Shown: positions 45,952 through 55,093 of the stretch, in pieces
How the letters are laid out: every line of letters starts with the position of its first letter
How positions within the stretch are numbered: position 1 is the stretch's first letter
Source of the DNA: Streptomyces sp. HUAS MG91
GTDB taxonomy: Bacteria > Actinomycetota > Actinomycetes > Streptomycetales > Streptomycetaceae
Assembly: GCF_040529335.1 (NCBI RefSeq)
Contig: NZ_CP159534.1
Location: 3,596,001 to 3,660,000, forward strand
Length of the DNA: 64,000 nt
Direction: 5' to 3'
Made by a program: the position numbers and the translations under genes
The notes under the pieces: generated by a model
The model's input: the letters and a program-made list of their open reading frames with translations, nothing else
The model's database searches: none
Told to the model about the DNA's origin: nothing

Positions 45952-47637
45952 ATGCTGTCCCCCACAACCACGCTCGCGGCAGGGCTACGGCTGCCCACCA
46001 ACGGCCTCGACTACGCGATCCTCGCGATCTACTTCGTCGTCGTCCTCGGCATCGGCTTCATGGCCCGCCGCTCGGTGAAGACCAGCCTCGACTTCTTCCT
46101 CTCCGGCCGCTCCCTGCCCGCATGGGTGACCGGCCTCGCCTTCGTCGCGGCCAACCTGGGCGCGACCGAGATCCTCGGCATGGCGGCCAACGGCGCCCAG
46201 TACGGCGTCTACACCGTCCACTGGTACTGGATCGGCGCCATCCCGGCCATGGTCTTCCTCGGCCTGGTGATGATGCCGTTCTACTACTCGTCGAAGGTGC
46301 GCTCGGTCCCCGAGTTCCTGCTGCACCGCTTCGGGCCCTCCTCCCACCTGCTCTCCTCGATCATCTTCGCCGTCTCGTCGGTGCTGATCGCGGGCGTCAA
46401 CCTGTACGCGATGGCGCTGGTGCTCAAGGCGCTGCTCGGCTGGCCGCAGTGGCTCGCGATCGTCGTCGCCGGCCTGTTCGTCCTCGCGTACATCACGATC
46501 GGCGGCCTGTCCTCGGCGATCTACAACGAGGTCCTGCAGTTCTTCGTGATCCTCGCCGCGCTGATCCCGCTGACCATCGTCGGCCTCAAGCGCGTCGGCG
46601 GCTGGGACGGCATATCCGACTCCCTGTCGTCGTCGCACGGCGACTCGTTCATGACGGCGTGGCAGGGCACCGGCATCGGCTCGTCCAACCCGCTCGGCGC
46701 GAACTGGCTGACCATCGTGCTCGGCCTCGGCTTCGTGATGAGCTTCGGCTACTGGACGACGAACTTCGCCGAGGTGCAGCGCGCCCTGTCCGCGAAGAAC
46801 CTCTCCGCCGCCAAGCGCACGCCGCTGATCGCCGCGTTCCCCAAGATCCTCATTCCGATGGTCGTCGTGATCCCGGGCCTGATCGCCCTGGTCATGGAGC
46901 CCTCGCTCGGCAAGGGCGGCAAGGACGGGCTCCAGTACAACGACGCGATCCCGGTCCTCATGCGCGACCTGCTGCCCAACGGTGTCCTCGGCATCGCGGT
47001 GACCGGTCTGCTCGCGGCCTTCATGGCCGGTATGGCGGCCAACATCTCGTCGTTCAACACCGTGTTCACGAACGACATCTGGGGCGCGTACCTCAAGAAG
47101 AACCAGAGCGACACGTACTACCTGAAGACCGGCCGTGTGGTGACCGCCGTGGGCGTCGTCATCGGCATGGGCACGGCGTTCATCGCGGGCAGCTTCAGCA
47201 ACATCATGAACTACCTGCAGACGCTGTTCTCCTTCTTCAACGTCCCGCTGTTCGTGGTCTTCATCATCGGCATGTTCTGGAAGCGCACCACGGCCGCGGC
47301 CGGCTTCTGGGGCCTGCTGTCCGGCACGGTCGCCGCGATGGTGAACTACTTCTGGCTCTACAAGCAGGGCGTCATCGACATCCCCTCGGACCAGGGCGCC
47401 AACTTCGTCTCGTCGATCGTCGCCTTCGTGGTCGGCGCGGTCGTGATGTTCGTGGTCACGCTCTGCACCAAGTCCAAGTCCGCCGAGGAACTGGCCGGTC
47501 TCGTCTACGGGACCAAGTCGCCGGGCATGGAAGAGCCGCCGGCCGAGGGTGACGACGCCTGGTACCGCAAGCCGGCCCTGCTGGGCTGGGGCGCGATCGC
47601 CCTCGCCGTCATCTGCTACATCCCGTTCTCCTTCTGA
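45952..47637 (+). CDS. Sodium/sugar symporter (SGLT-like, SSS family), probable galactose importer
   Basis: 561 residues, about 14 TM helices. N-terminal LDYAILAIYFVVVLGIGFMARRS, then the SGLT signature SLDFFLSGRSLPAWVTGLAFVAANLGATE, the GANWLTIVLGLGF loop and TYYLKTGRVVT. The vSGLT-type pattern in helix 1-2 and its location divergent from galTEK suggest sodium-coupled galactose or glucose uptake. Followed by a 96-residue membrane partner after 18 bp. Confidence 0.9.
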   Translation: MLSPTTTLAAGLRLPTNGLDYAILAIYFVVVLGIGFMARRSVKTSLDFFLSGRSLPAWVTGLAFVAANLGATEILGMAANGAQYGVYTVHWYWIGAIPAMVFLGLVMMPFYYSSKVRSVPEFLLHRFGPSSHLLSSIIFAVSSVLIAGVNLYAMALVLKALLGWPQWLAIVVAGLFVLAYITIGGLSSAIYNEVLQFFVILAALIPLTIVGLKRVGGWDGISDSLSSSHGDSFMTAWQGTGIGSSNPLGANWLTIVLGLGFVMSFGYWTTNFAEVQRALSAKNLSAAKRTPLIAAFPKILIPMVVVIPGLIALVMEPSLGKGGKDGLQYNDAIPVLMRDLLPNGVLGIAVTGLLAAFMAGMAANISSFNTVFTNDIWGAYLKKNQSDTYYLKTGRVVTAVGVVIGMGTAFIAGSFSNIMNYLQTLFSFFNVPLFVVFIIGMFWKRTTAAAGFWGLLSGTVAAMVNYFWLYKQGVIDIPSDQGANFVSSIVAFVVGAVVMFVVTLCTKSKSAEELAGLVYGTKSPGMEEPPAEGDDAWYRKPALLGWGAIALAVICYIPFSF

Positions 47638-47655
47638 GGCCCGAGGTAACACGAC

Positions 47656-47946
47656 ATGAGTGAGAACAAGAACCCGCACGTGGACGAGGTGAAGGAGCTG
47701 GAGGCCAAGTCCGCGACGGCCGCCCGGCTCTTCGACATCCGCCGCATCATCGGCGGCCTGTTCGTGGTGTACGGCGTCATCGTCACCATCGCGGGCATCA
47801 CCGCGTCCGACGCCGACCTGAAGAAGGCCCAGGACATCAACATCAACCTGTGGACCGGCATCGGCATGCTGGCCCTCGGCATCTTCTTCCTGGTCTGGCT
47901 GAAACTCCGCCCGACGGCACCGCCGACGCCGGACGAGGACGCGTAA
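47656..47946 (+). CDS. Small two-TM membrane protein, symporter partner
   Basis: 96 residues, RBS GAGG. A charged N-terminal helix (VDEVKELEAKSATAARLFDIR) precedes TM helices at about 31-50 and 66-86, with a Pro-rich acidic tail. Found directly downstream of the sugar symporter, in the same transcript and before a strong terminator, so it is likely a subunit or stability factor. No catalytic motif. Confidence 0.8.
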   Translation: MSENKNPHVDEVKELEAKSATAARLFDIRRIIGGLFVVYGVIVTIAGITASDADLKKAQDININLWTGIGMLALGIFFLVWLKLRPTAPPTPDEDA

Positions 47947-48017
47947 CCGGAACGGGCCGGAGGCGCCGCCGAAGTGCGGTGCCTCCGGCCCGTTCCCGTG
48001 TGCCGCTTCCGCACCAC

Positions 48018-48057
48018 GCAGAAGGCCCACCCCGTCGGAACGGGGTGGGCCTTCTGC
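48018..48057. terminator. Strong bidirectional terminator
   Basis: Perfect 18-bp stem beginning GCAGAAGGCCCACCCC and closed by loop CGGA. Lies 72 nt after the small membrane protein and 3 nt from the 3' end of the tRNA-like element on the other strand; it may serve both. Confidence 0.88.
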
Positions 48058-48060
48058 CTG

Positions 48061-48160
48061 TGGAGCGCCGGGCAGGCCTTGCACCTGCATTTCCCCGCAG
48101 GAAGCGGGGCGTCTTTCCTTGGACCACCAACGCACTGTTCCGCTCTGCCAGTTGCAGCGC
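48061..48160 (-). ncRNA. tRNA-like element with encoded CCA
   Basis: Reading leftwards from 48160 the 100 nt can fold as a class II tRNA-like molecule. Acceptor GCGCTGC pairs 6 of 7 with CCGGCGC followed by T and an encoded CCA; D-stem CTG/CAG; a long variable arm CCCCGC-TTCCT-GCGGGG; T-arm GCAGG-TGCAAGG-CCTGC. The anticodon stem GCGTT/GACGC holds a 15-nt loop instead of 7, and the T-loop has TGC where TTC is expected. So it is not a standard elongator tRNA; no anticodon can be assigned. It lies 22 nt after a LuxR-type gene on the same strand and immediately before a strong terminator. It may be a tRNA pseudogene, an unusual tRNA or a structured 3' UTR. Confidence 0.55.
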
Positions 48161-48182
48161 CGAACGCAAGATCGACTATAGC

Positions 48183-48890
48183 TCACGACTCCTGCTCATG
48201 GGAAGCGGAAGGCTGCTCGCCACCCACCGGGCCCGCCCGGTCGAGCAGGCCCGTGCGGGCCGCGAGGGCGGCGGCCTCCAGGCGGGAGCCGACGCCCAGC
48301 TTCATCAGGACGCGCTGGACGTGGGTGCGGGCCGTGGACGGGGCGATGCCCATGCCCGCCGCGATCAGCCGGGTGTCCTCACCGTCCGCGACCCGGACCA
48401 GGACCTCGACCTCGCGCGGGGTCAGCATCTGGAGCAGCCGCTGCCCCTCGTCGTCCGGCTGGGCCGCCGGGTTGAGCAGTTCGCTGAACGCGCCCTGGAG
48501 CAGCGCCGGCGCCACGGCCGCCTCGCCCGCGCGCGCCTTCATCAGGGCCCGCTCCACCCCCTCTATGCGCTCGTCGTGCCGTACGTAGCCGGAGGCGCCC
48601 GCGGCGAACGCCGCCGCGATGCCGCGCGGGGACGGCACCGGGCCGAGGACCACCACCGCCACCTGGGGGCGCTCCTTCTTGATCCGGACGACCGGGTCGA
48701 AGGTGCCCGGCTCCGCCGGGACCGAGGTGCCCAGGAGGCAGACCTCCGGGGCGCGGGAGATGACCAGTTCGGCGGCGCCCGCGGCGGGCGCGGCCGCGGC
48801 GAGGACACGGTGTCCGCGCAGTTTCAGGGCCGAGGCGAGCGCCTCGGCCAGCAGTCGGTGGTCGTCGACCACCATGAGCCGCACTCCCAT
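48183..48890 (-). CDS. LuxR-type regulator with degenerate receiver domain
   Basis: 235 residues from ATG 48890. The receiver keeps the acidic pair in RLMVVDDHRLL, but the phosphoacceptor Asp is Gly54 (EVCLLGTSVP) and the conserved Lys is His (YVRHDE), so it cannot be phosphorylated in the usual way. The LuxR domain is intact: LTPREVEVLVRVADGEDTRLIAAGMGIAPSTARTHVQRVLMKLGV in pieces. Orphan; directly followed by the tRNA-like element. Confidence 0.88.
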   Translation of the reverse strand: MGVRLMVVDDHRLLAEALASALKLRGHRVLAAAAPAAGAAELVISRAPEVCLLGTSVPAEPGTFDPVVRIKKERPQVAVVVLGPVPSPRGIAAAFAAGASGYVRHDERIEGVERALMKARAGEAAVAPALLQGAFSELLNPAAQPDDEGQRLLQMLTPREVEVLVRVADGEDTRLIAAGMGIAPSTARTHVQRVLMKLGVGSRLEAAALAARTGLLDRAGPVGGEQPSASHEQES

Positions 48891-49121
48891 CGGGCCAACC
48901 CCCCAGTTCGACCCAGAAGCAGCACATGTCCCCTGGGCCCCCCACGGACAGGCGAGCCCCCCGACTCCCCGTCCTCCTTCATCCACCGGAAGCTACACGC
49001 TTGTTCGACGTTGCGCGCCCCCTACCGGTCAGAAGCGGCCCTGAATGCTGAAATCGCAGCTTTTCGGGGGTGATTGGGGGTGCGGGAGCGTAAAAGCAGG
49101 TCACCTGACGCCCGGTTGTGA

Positions 49122-50762
49122 TCAGTGCGCGCGTGAGCCCGCGGTGAAGGCGACGGCCGTGTACTCCTTGTGGTCCTTCGAGGCGGGCCCGCTGATCAGC
49201 GCCTTGCCGAGGAACAACCGGCCGCCCGAGTAACGGACTTCGGAGCCGGTGAGCCCGACGACCATACCGCTCACCGCGTACGCGGCCCTGTCGTCGGCCG
49301 GGGTCCGCAGCAGCTCCGTCTGTTTCATGGACCGGGGATCGATCGAGACGACGCGCACGCCCTTGTCGAACGAGCCGTCCTCGTAGGCGAGGACGTTCCC
49401 GCCGTCCATCCGGAGGGGGAAGACCTGGTAGGCGCCGCCCGCGGCCCGGTCGCCGGTGAGCCGCCCGGAGGCGAGGCCGTAGGAGACGATCTCGTTGGTC
49501 GTGCCGGTGGGGCCGCCGTCGTGCCGGCGGGTGGCCAGATAGACCCGCCCGTTGCCGACGACGATCTTCCGGCAGCCGTCGGTCCGGCCGACGTCGCAGC
49601 CGAGGTCGTACGCGTCGGGGTCGAGCGAGACAGTGGACAGGGGCCGGCCGGTGGCGCTCATCGGGATGATGCCGGTGACGGTGCCCGCGGCGCCCTCCCC
49701 CGTGCCGACGCCGACCACGACCGGGTCGGTGGAGAGCACCCGGGCGCTGCGGACGCCGTCGGCGAGCTGGTACGTCCACTGGGGGCGACCGGTCCTGGGA
49801 TCGAGGAGCTGGACCTCGTACTGCTCCTGGCCGCGGCCCCCACACTTGCGGACGGTGGCCAGCTGGGCGCCGCCCGCGTAGCCGACGTCCTCGCAGGTGC
49901 CGCTCTGCGGCTGCCACAGGATCCGGCCGGTCTTGATGTCGAGGGCGGCGCCGCCGTGCAGACCGCCGCCGAGCGCCAGGGTGTCGCCGGAGAGGACCGG
50001 TTCCTCGAACGGGACGACCGCGGTGCCCGTGCCGATGCTCTTCGTCCACACCTTCTTGCCGGTGTTCACGTCGAACAGCGTGATCTGCGAGCAGGCCCGG
50101 TGCCGGCCGTCCGCGGCGCGTGCGCCGTTCTCGCTGACGACGGCGGCCAGCGCGTCCTTGGTGACGTCCTTCGTGGCGCCGCAGGTCTGGCCGGGCAGCC
50201 GCAGCGTCCAGGTCCTCCTGCCGGTCGCGGGGTCGTGGCCGACGATCTCGCCGACGCCCGCCCTGGCGTACGTACGGTCGGTCAGCCAGGAGCCCACGAC
50301 GCTGTCCACGTGACCGGGGGCGACCTTGGGCGCGGGCAGCGCGAAAGCGAGCCGGGCGGCGGGGTCGGCGGGGACCTTCTCCTCGCCCGGGGCGCCGAAG
50401 CCGGACCCGGATACCGAGCCGCTGGCGTCGCTCCCGCCGCGCTTGCCGTCGGCCGCGGTGCCGGCCGGGCTGTCGCCGCCGCCGTCGTCGGATGTGGCGT
50501 ACAGGACGCCCACGCCGATGATCAGGGCGATGGCGGCGACGGCGGCCGCGATGATCCGGACGACCGGCGCGCCGGGCCGTCCGGCGGGGGTGCTCGGCGG
50601 GGTGCTCGGCGGCTGCGGATACCCGTACGCGTACGGGTGCGGGGGCGTCCGCGGCGGGGGCGGCGGGCCGAACCCGCCGACGGGTGGCGGCTGCTTTTGG
50701 AACAGGTCGCCCTGGGGGGTGGGGGTGCTGCCGGACGGCCGCGGGTCGGGCGGCTGAGTCAT
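49122..50762 (-). CDS. Membrane-anchored PQQ-like beta-propeller protein
   Basis: 546 residues. A Pro-rich cytoplasmic N-terminus (about 1-68), one TM helix (RIIAAAVAAIALIIGVGVLY, about 69-90), a Gly/Ser linker and an extracytoplasmic beta-propeller (about 125-546) with PQQ-type blades: GHDPATGRRTWTLRL, FDVNTGKKVWTKSI, LDIKTGRILWQPQ, LDPRTGRPQWTYQL. Six Cys residues in the propeller suggest disulphides. Streptomyces has many such proteins; possibly a cell-envelope sensor or scaffold. No kinase domain attached. Confidence 0.83.
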   Translation of the reverse strand: MTQPPDPRPSGSTPTPQGDLFQKQPPPVGGFGPPPPPRTPPHPYAYGYPQPPSTPPSTPAGRPGAPVVRIIAAAVAAIALIIGVGVLYATSDDGGGDSPAGTAADGKRGGSDASGSVSGSGFGAPGEEKVPADPAARLAFALPAPKVAPGHVDSVVGSWLTDRTYARAGVGEIVGHDPATGRRTWTLRLPGQTCGATKDVTKDALAAVVSENGARAADGRHRACSQITLFDVNTGKKVWTKSIGTGTAVVPFEEPVLSGDTLALGGGLHGGAALDIKTGRILWQPQSGTCEDVGYAGGAQLATVRKCGGRGQEQYEVQLLDPRTGRPQWTYQLADGVRSARVLSTDPVVVGVGTGEGAAGTVTGIIPMSATGRPLSTVSLDPDAYDLGCDVGRTDGCRKIVVGNGRVYLATRRHDGGPTGTTNEIVSYGLASGRLTGDRAAGGAYQVFPLRMDGGNVLAYEDGSFDKGVRVVSIDPRSMKQTELLRTPADDRAAYAVSGMVVGLTGSEVRYSGGRLFLGKALISGPASKDHKEYTAVAFTAGSRAH

Positions 50763-50869
50763 CAGCCCTCCCCTTTCTACGCTGACGGCCCCCCGGCGAC
50801 GAGAGTCCGGACGCGCGCCTCCCCAGGGCTCCGGACGCCTCTTTCTACCACCCGTCTCGCGACCCCGGG

Positions 50870-52675
50870 TCAGGCGTCCTCGGCCAGCTCCAGCCAGCGC
50901 ATCTCCAGCTCCTCGCGCTCGGCGACGAGTTCCCGCAGCTCCGCGTCGAGCGTGGCCACCTTGGCGAAGTCCGTCGCGTTGTCCGCGATCTGCGTGTGCA
51001 GCTTGGACTCCTTCTGGGAGATCTTGTCCATCTGCCGCTCGATCTTCTGGAGTTCCTTCTTCGCGGCGCGGGTATCGGCCGCGGACGGGCCGGACCTGGC
51101 GGCGGGCGCGGCGGCGGCCGGGGCCGGGGCGGCGGCCTCGATCATCCGCTGCCTGCGCTCCAGGTACTCGTCGATGCCGCGCGGCAGCATCCGCAGCGTG
51201 CCGTCGCCGAGCAGCGCGAAGGTGTTGTCGGTGGTGCGCTCGATGAAGAACCGGTCGTGGGAGATGACGACCATGGAGCCCGGCCAGCCGTCGAGCAGGT
51301 CCTCCAACTGCGTGAGGGTCTCGATGTCCAGGTCGTTCGTCGGCTCGTCGAGGAACAGGACGTTCGGCTCGTCCATGAGCAGGCGCAGCAGTTGCAGCCG
51401 GCGGCGCTCACCGCCGGAGAGGTCGCCCACCGGCGTCCACTGCTTCTCCTTGCTGAACCCGAACTGCTCGCACAGCTGGCCCGCGGTCATCTCGCGGCCC
51501 TTGCCTAGGTCGACGCGGTCGCGGATCTGCTGCACGGCTTCAAGGACCCGCAGGGTGGCCGGGAGTTCGGTCACGTCCTGCGAGAGGTAGGCGAGCCGGA
51601 CCGTCTTGCCGACGACGACCTTCCCGGCGGCGGGCTGGTCGTCGCCGTGGCTGGTGGCGGCGTCGGCCAGCGCGCGCAGCAGGGACGTCTTGCCCGCGCC
51701 GTTCACCCCGACCAGGCCGACGCGGTCGCCGGGGCCGAGCTGCCAGGTCAGGTGCTTCAGGAGCACCTTGGGCCCGGCCTGGACGGTCACGTCCTCCAGG
51801 TCGAAGACGGTCTTGCCGAGCCGGGCGTTGGCGAACTTCATCAGCTCGCTCTTGTCGCGGGGCGGCGGCACGTCGGCGATCAGCTCGTTGGCCGCCTCGA
51901 TGCGGTAGCGGGGCTTGGAGGTGCGGGCCGGTGCGCCGCGGCGCAGCCAGGCCAGCTCCTTGCGCATCAGGTTCTGCCGCTTGGCCTCCTCGGTCGCGGC
52001 GATCCGCTCGCGCTCGGCGCGGGCGAACACGTAGTCCGAGTAGCCGCCCTCGTACTCGTAGACGTCGCCCTTCTGCACGTCCCACATGCGGGTGCAGACC
52101 TGGTCGAGGAACCAGCGGTCGTGGGTGACGCAGACGAGGGCGGAGCGGCGGGCCTGGAGGTGACGGGCCAGCCAGGAGATGCCCTCGACGTCCAGGTGGT
52201 TCGTGGGCTCGTCGAGGACGATCAGGTCCTGCTCGGCGATGAGCAGCTTGGCCAGCGCGATGCGGCGGCGCTCGCCGCCGGAGAGCGGGCCGATGACGGT
52301 GTCGAGGCCCTGCGGGAAGCCCGGCAGGTCGAGCCCGCCGAAGAGGCCGGTGAGCACGTCGCGGATCTTGGCGTTGCCCGCCCACTCGTGGTCTGCGAGG
52401 TCGCCGATCACCTCGTGGCGGACGGTGGCCTCGGGGTCGAGGGAGTCGTGCTGGGTGAGCACGCCGAGGGTCAGGCCGCCGCTGTGGGTGACCCGGCCGG
52501 TGTCGGCCTCCTCCAGCTTGGCCAGCATGCGGATGAGGGTGGTCTTGCCGTCGCCGTTGCGGCCCACGACGCCGATCCGGTCGCCCTCCTGCACGCCGAG
52601 GGAGACGCCGTCGAGGAGGGCACGGGTGCCGTACACCTTGGTGACTGCCTCGACATTGACCAGATTGACTGCCAT
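50870..52675 (-). CDS. ABC-F family ATPase (translation factor type)
   Basis: 601 residues from ATG 52675, RBS AGGAG. Two ABC domains without membrane segments: GRNGDGKTTL and LSGGERRRIALAKLL with LDEPTNHLDVEG; then GVNGAGKTSLL and LSGGERRRLQLLRLL with LDEPTNDLDIET. The linker between them is the ABC-F interdomain helix pair (YVFARAERERIAATEEAKRQNLMRKELAWLRRGAPARTSKPRYR, in pieces). The C-terminal helix pair (KKELQKIERQMDKISQKE) resembles Uup/EttA-type ribosome-binding extensions. It acts on the ribosome, possibly in antibiotic resistance or rescue. Confidence 0.93.
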   Translation of the reverse strand: MAVNLVNVEAVTKVYGTRALLDGVSLGVQEGDRIGVVGRNGDGKTTLIRMLAKLEEADTGRVTHSGGLTLGVLTQHDSLDPEATVRHEVIGDLADHEWAGNAKIRDVLTGLFGGLDLPGFPQGLDTVIGPLSGGERRRIALAKLLIAEQDLIVLDEPTNHLDVEGISWLARHLQARRSALVCVTHDRWFLDQVCTRMWDVQKGDVYEYEGGYSDYVFARAERERIAATEEAKRQNLMRKELAWLRRGAPARTSKPRYRIEAANELIADVPPPRDKSELMKFANARLGKTVFDLEDVTVQAGPKVLLKHLTWQLGPGDRVGLVGVNGAGKTSLLRALADAATSHGDDQPAAGKVVVGKTVRLAYLSQDVTELPATLRVLEAVQQIRDRVDLGKGREMTAGQLCEQFGFSKEKQWTPVGDLSGGERRRLQLLRLLMDEPNVLFLDEPTNDLDIETLTQLEDLLDGWPGSMVVISHDRFFIERTTDNTFALLGDGTLRMLPRGIDEYLERRQRMIEAAAPAPAAAAPAARSGPSAADTRAAKKELQKIERQMDKISQKESKLHTQIADNATDFAKVATLDAELRELVAEREELEMRWLELAEDA

Positions 52676-52786
52676 TTCGCTCCTGCCGCGGGGGTTTCGC
52701 CGGGCCCTGGCGGGGTGGGCCCGGCTGTCCAGCGTAGTCGGGAGCACGTCCGCCTCGTCCTGCCGTCCGTCGTGTGCGGCTCCGGT

Positions 52787-52818
52787 GGGGGCTGGTCGCG
52801 CAGTTCCCCGCGCCCCTG
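52787..52818 (-). repeat. Interspersed GC-rich repeat, copy 10 (reverse)
   Basis: GGGGCTGGTCGCGCAGTTCC then CCGCGCCCCTG, an exact reverse match to the core. Confidence 0.85.
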
Positions 52819-52840
52819 GGCGGTTCGTCACGCGCGGCCC

Positions 52841-52876
52841 GGTGGCCGCTTCCCGCGCAGTTCCCCGCGCCCCTGA
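52841..52876 (-). repeat. Interspersed GC-rich repeat, copy 11 (reverse)
   Basis: CCGCTTCCCGCGCAGTTCCC then CGCGCCCCTGA, exact core in reverse orientation with a diverged flank. Confidence 0.85.
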
Positions 52877-52897
52877 AGCGAGCTCCGCTCGCCCAGG

Positions 52898-52958
52898 GAA
52901 GGCGCGCGAAGCGCATGCCTTCAGGGGCGCGGGGAACTGCGCGACCAGCCACGACGGT
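52898..52958 (+). repeat. Hairpin plus interspersed GC-rich repeat, copy 12
   Basis: Hairpin GAAGGC-GCGC-GAA-GCGC-AT-GCCTTC (52898-52922) then AGGGGCGCGGGGAACTGCG and CGACCAGCCACGACGG. Copies 10-12 lie within 172 bp. Confidence 0.85.
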
Positions 52959-53184
52959 GGGAAGGGCGCGAGGCGGTCGGGCGGGGCCGGTGGAGGCGGG
53001 TCCTGACCAGCGGGGCCATCTCACGGGGGCGGGCCAGGCGCCCGGCGCCGCCGCCGAGCCCGGGCGGCGGCAACGGATGCCCGCGGGCGGCCAACGCCGC
53101 GTTCAGACCGAACAGGGCGACCGCCCCGAGCGGCACGGCGGCCCGGCGCAACCGGCGACGTCGACGACCTCGTGGTCTCTGCAT
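52921..53184 (-). CDS. Small Arg-rich membrane peptide, ending in a repeat copy
   Basis: 87 residues if ATG 53184 is used. Very basic N-terminus (MQRPRGRRRRRLRR), one TM-like segment (AAVPLGAVALFGLNAALAA, about 15-33), then an Arg/Pro-rich tail ending GWSRSSPRP, which is encoded by the GC-rich repeat and takes its TGA stop from it. No RBS is obvious and no family recognised. Some Streptomyces have a small gene here, so it may be real. Confidence 0.4.
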   Translation of the reverse strand: MQRPRGRRRRRLRRAAVPLGAVALFGLNAALAARGHPLPPPGLGGGAGRLARPREMAPLVRTRLHRPRPTASRPSHRRGWSRSSPRP

Positions 53185-53233
53185 GCGGAACAGCGTCCCG
53201 CGCCGCCCCCGCGGAGCGGCACCGTGCGCGTAC

Positions 53234-54133
53234 TCAGTTACCGCTGAGTACCGTCGCCCCGGGCGCCGGCGAGCACGCCACCCGCACCGACCGGCACGTC
53301 CCCGACGCGGCCAGACCGTCGGCGACACCCCGCGCCGCCGCCTCGTCGGCCGCGAGGAACGCCGTCGTCGGGCCGGAGCCGGAGACCAGCGCGGCCACGG
53401 CCCCGGCGGCCGTACCGGCGTCGAGGGTCTCCTTCAGGGACGGGAAGAGGGAGAGCGCGGCGGGCTGGAGGTCGTTGGTGACGGTGGCCGCGAGCCGCTC
53501 CACGTCGCCGGTGAGCAGCGCGTCGAGCAGCGCGGGAGCGGCGACGGGCTCGGGCGCCTCGGGGCTGAGCCGGTCGAACTCGCGGTACACGGCCGGGGTG
53601 GAGAGCCCCCCGTCGGCGGCGGCGAACACCCACCAGAACTCCCCGCCCACGTCGAGCGGCTGGAGCTTCTCGCCGCGGCCGGTGCCCAGCGCCGCCCCGC
53701 CGACCAGGCTGAACGGCACGTCGCTGCCCAGCTCGGCGCAGATGTCGAGGAGTTCGGCGCGGGACGCCCCGGTGCCCCACAGCGCGTCGCACGCCACGAG
53801 GGCGCCGGCCGCGTCGGCCGAGCCGCCCGCCATGCCGCCCGCGACGGGGATGTCCTTGGCGATGTGGATACGGACCTTCGGGTCGCCGAGCCCGTGCCGC
53901 TCGGCCAGCGCGATCGCGGCGCGGGCGGCGAGGTTCGTCCGGTCCAGGGGGACCTGATCGCTGCCCGGTCCCGTGCAGGTCAGGGTCAGCTCGTCGGCCG
54001 GCTCGACGGTCACCTCGTCGTAGAGGCCGACGGCGAGGAAGACGTTGGCCAGGTCGTGGAAGCCGTCGGGGCGGGCGCCGCCGACGGCGAGCTGGACGTT
54101 GACCTTGGCGGGGACGCGTACCGTCACACTCAC
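53234..54133 (-). CDS. ispE: 4-diphosphocytidyl-2-C-methyl-D-erythritol kinase
   Basis: MEP-pathway kinase giving isoprenoid precursors. 299 residues from GTG 54133. GHMP motifs: [37 protein letters not shown] (ATP loop), [18 protein letters not shown] and [11 protein letters not shown]. The start overlaps the ksgA stop by 4 nt: ksgA-ispE are coupled. Normal length. Confidence 0.96.
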   Translation of the reverse strand: MSVTVRVPAKVNVQLAVGGARPDGFHDLANVFLAVGLYDEVTVEPADELTLTCTGPGSDQVPLDRTNLAARAAIALAERHGLGDPKVRIHIAKDIPVAGGMAGGSADAAGALVACDALWGTGASRAELLDICAELGSDVPFSLVGGAALGTGRGEKLQPLDVGGEFWWVFAAADGGLSTPAVYREFDRLSPEAPEPVAAPALLDALLTGDVERLAATVTNDLQPAALSLFPSLKETLDAGTAAGAVAALVSGSGPTTAFLAADEAAARGVADGLAASGTCRSVRVACSPAPGATVLSGN

Positions 54134-54996
54134 TGCTGCCTGGCCTCCGCGATCCGGGCGAACTCCTCCACCGTCAGTGCCTCGCCGCGCGCCTGCGGGG
54201 AGACTCCGGCCGCGACCAGCGCCTCCTCGGCGGCCTGCGCCGATCCGGCCCAGCCGGCGAGCGCGGCGCGCAGCGTCTTGCGGCGCTGGGCGAACGCGGC
54301 GTCGACGACGGCGAAGACCTCCGCCTTGGTGGCCGTGGTGGCGACCGGCTCAGTACGGCGCACCAGCGAGACGAGGCCGCTGTCGACGTTCGGCGCGGGC
54401 CAGAAGACGTTGCGGCCGATGCTGCCGGCGCGCTTGACGTCGGCGTACCAGTTGGCCTTCACGGAGGGGACGCCGTAGACCTTGTTGCCGGGGCGGGCCG
54501 CGAGGCGGTCGGCGACCTCGGCCTGGACCATGACGAGGGTGCGCTCGATGGTCGGGAACGTGTCGAGCATGTGCAGCAGCACCGGCACCGCGACGTTGTA
54601 CGGCAGGTTCGCGACCAGGGCCGTCGGGGGCGGGCCGGGGAGTTCGGTGACCTGCATCGCGTCGATGTTGACCAGGTCGAAGGCGTCCTTCTTCGCCGGG
54701 AGGCGGGCCGCGATGGTCGCCGGGAGCGCCGCCGCGAGGACGTCGTCGATCTCGACCGCCGTGACGTGGCGGGCCGCGTCGAGCAGGGCGAGGGTGAGCG
54801 AGCCGAGGCCCGGTCCGACCTCTACGACGTTGTCGTCCCCGGTGACCTCCGCGGTGCGGACGATGCGGCGGACCGTGTTCGCGTCGATCACGAAGTTCTG
54901 GCCGCGCTGTTTGGTGGGCCGGACGTTGAGTGCCGCCGCCAGTTCGCGGATGTCGGCCGCGCCGAGCAGGGGGTCTTGAGGCTCTGTGGTGCTCAC
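54130..54996 (-). CDS. rsmA: 16S rRNA dimethyladenosine transferase KsgA/RsmA
   Basis: Dimethylates A1518/A1519 of 16S rRNA during 30S assembly. 288 residues. [13 protein letters not shown], the SAM motif [33 protein letters not shown] (catalytic NLPY) and [21 protein letters not shown] are all present. Between rpfB and ispE on the same strand. Confidence 0.96.
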   Translation of the reverse strand: MSTTEPQDPLLGAADIRELAAALNVRPTKQRGQNFVIDANTVRRIVRTAEVTGDDNVVEVGPGLGSLTLALLDAARHVTAVEIDDVLAAALPATIAARLPAKKDAFDLVNIDAMQVTELPGPPPTALVANLPYNVAVPVLLHMLDTFPTIERTLVMVQAEVADRLAARPGNKVYGVPSVKANWYADVKRAGSIGRNVFWPAPNVDSGLVSLVRRTEPVATTATKAEVFAVVDAAFAQRRKTLRAALAGWAGSAQAAEEALVAAGVSPQARGEALTVEEFARIAEARQQ

Positions 54997-55093
54997 GGCT
55001 CAAGGGTAGCCGTGGGCCCGCCGGGGGTTCTCCCGGTTGCCGTTCGGCTGACGGCCGCAGGCGAACGGACGACCCGGGGCCGCGCCCGGAGGG

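Larger units (their letters stand above)
52676..53183. other. Repeat-rich interval between ABC-F and small ORF
   Basis: 508 bp. Holds the ABC-F leader, three copies of the GC-rich repeat, a hairpin GCGAGC-TCC-GCTCGC (52878-52892) and the distal part of a small ORF (52921-53184). No other gene supported. Confidence 0.5.

Noticed and set aside
49122..50762. Quinoprotein dehydrogenase
   Set aside because: Propeller blades are PQQ-like but there are no cofactor-binding residues or a catalytic Asp typical of dehydrogenases; it is TM-anchored.
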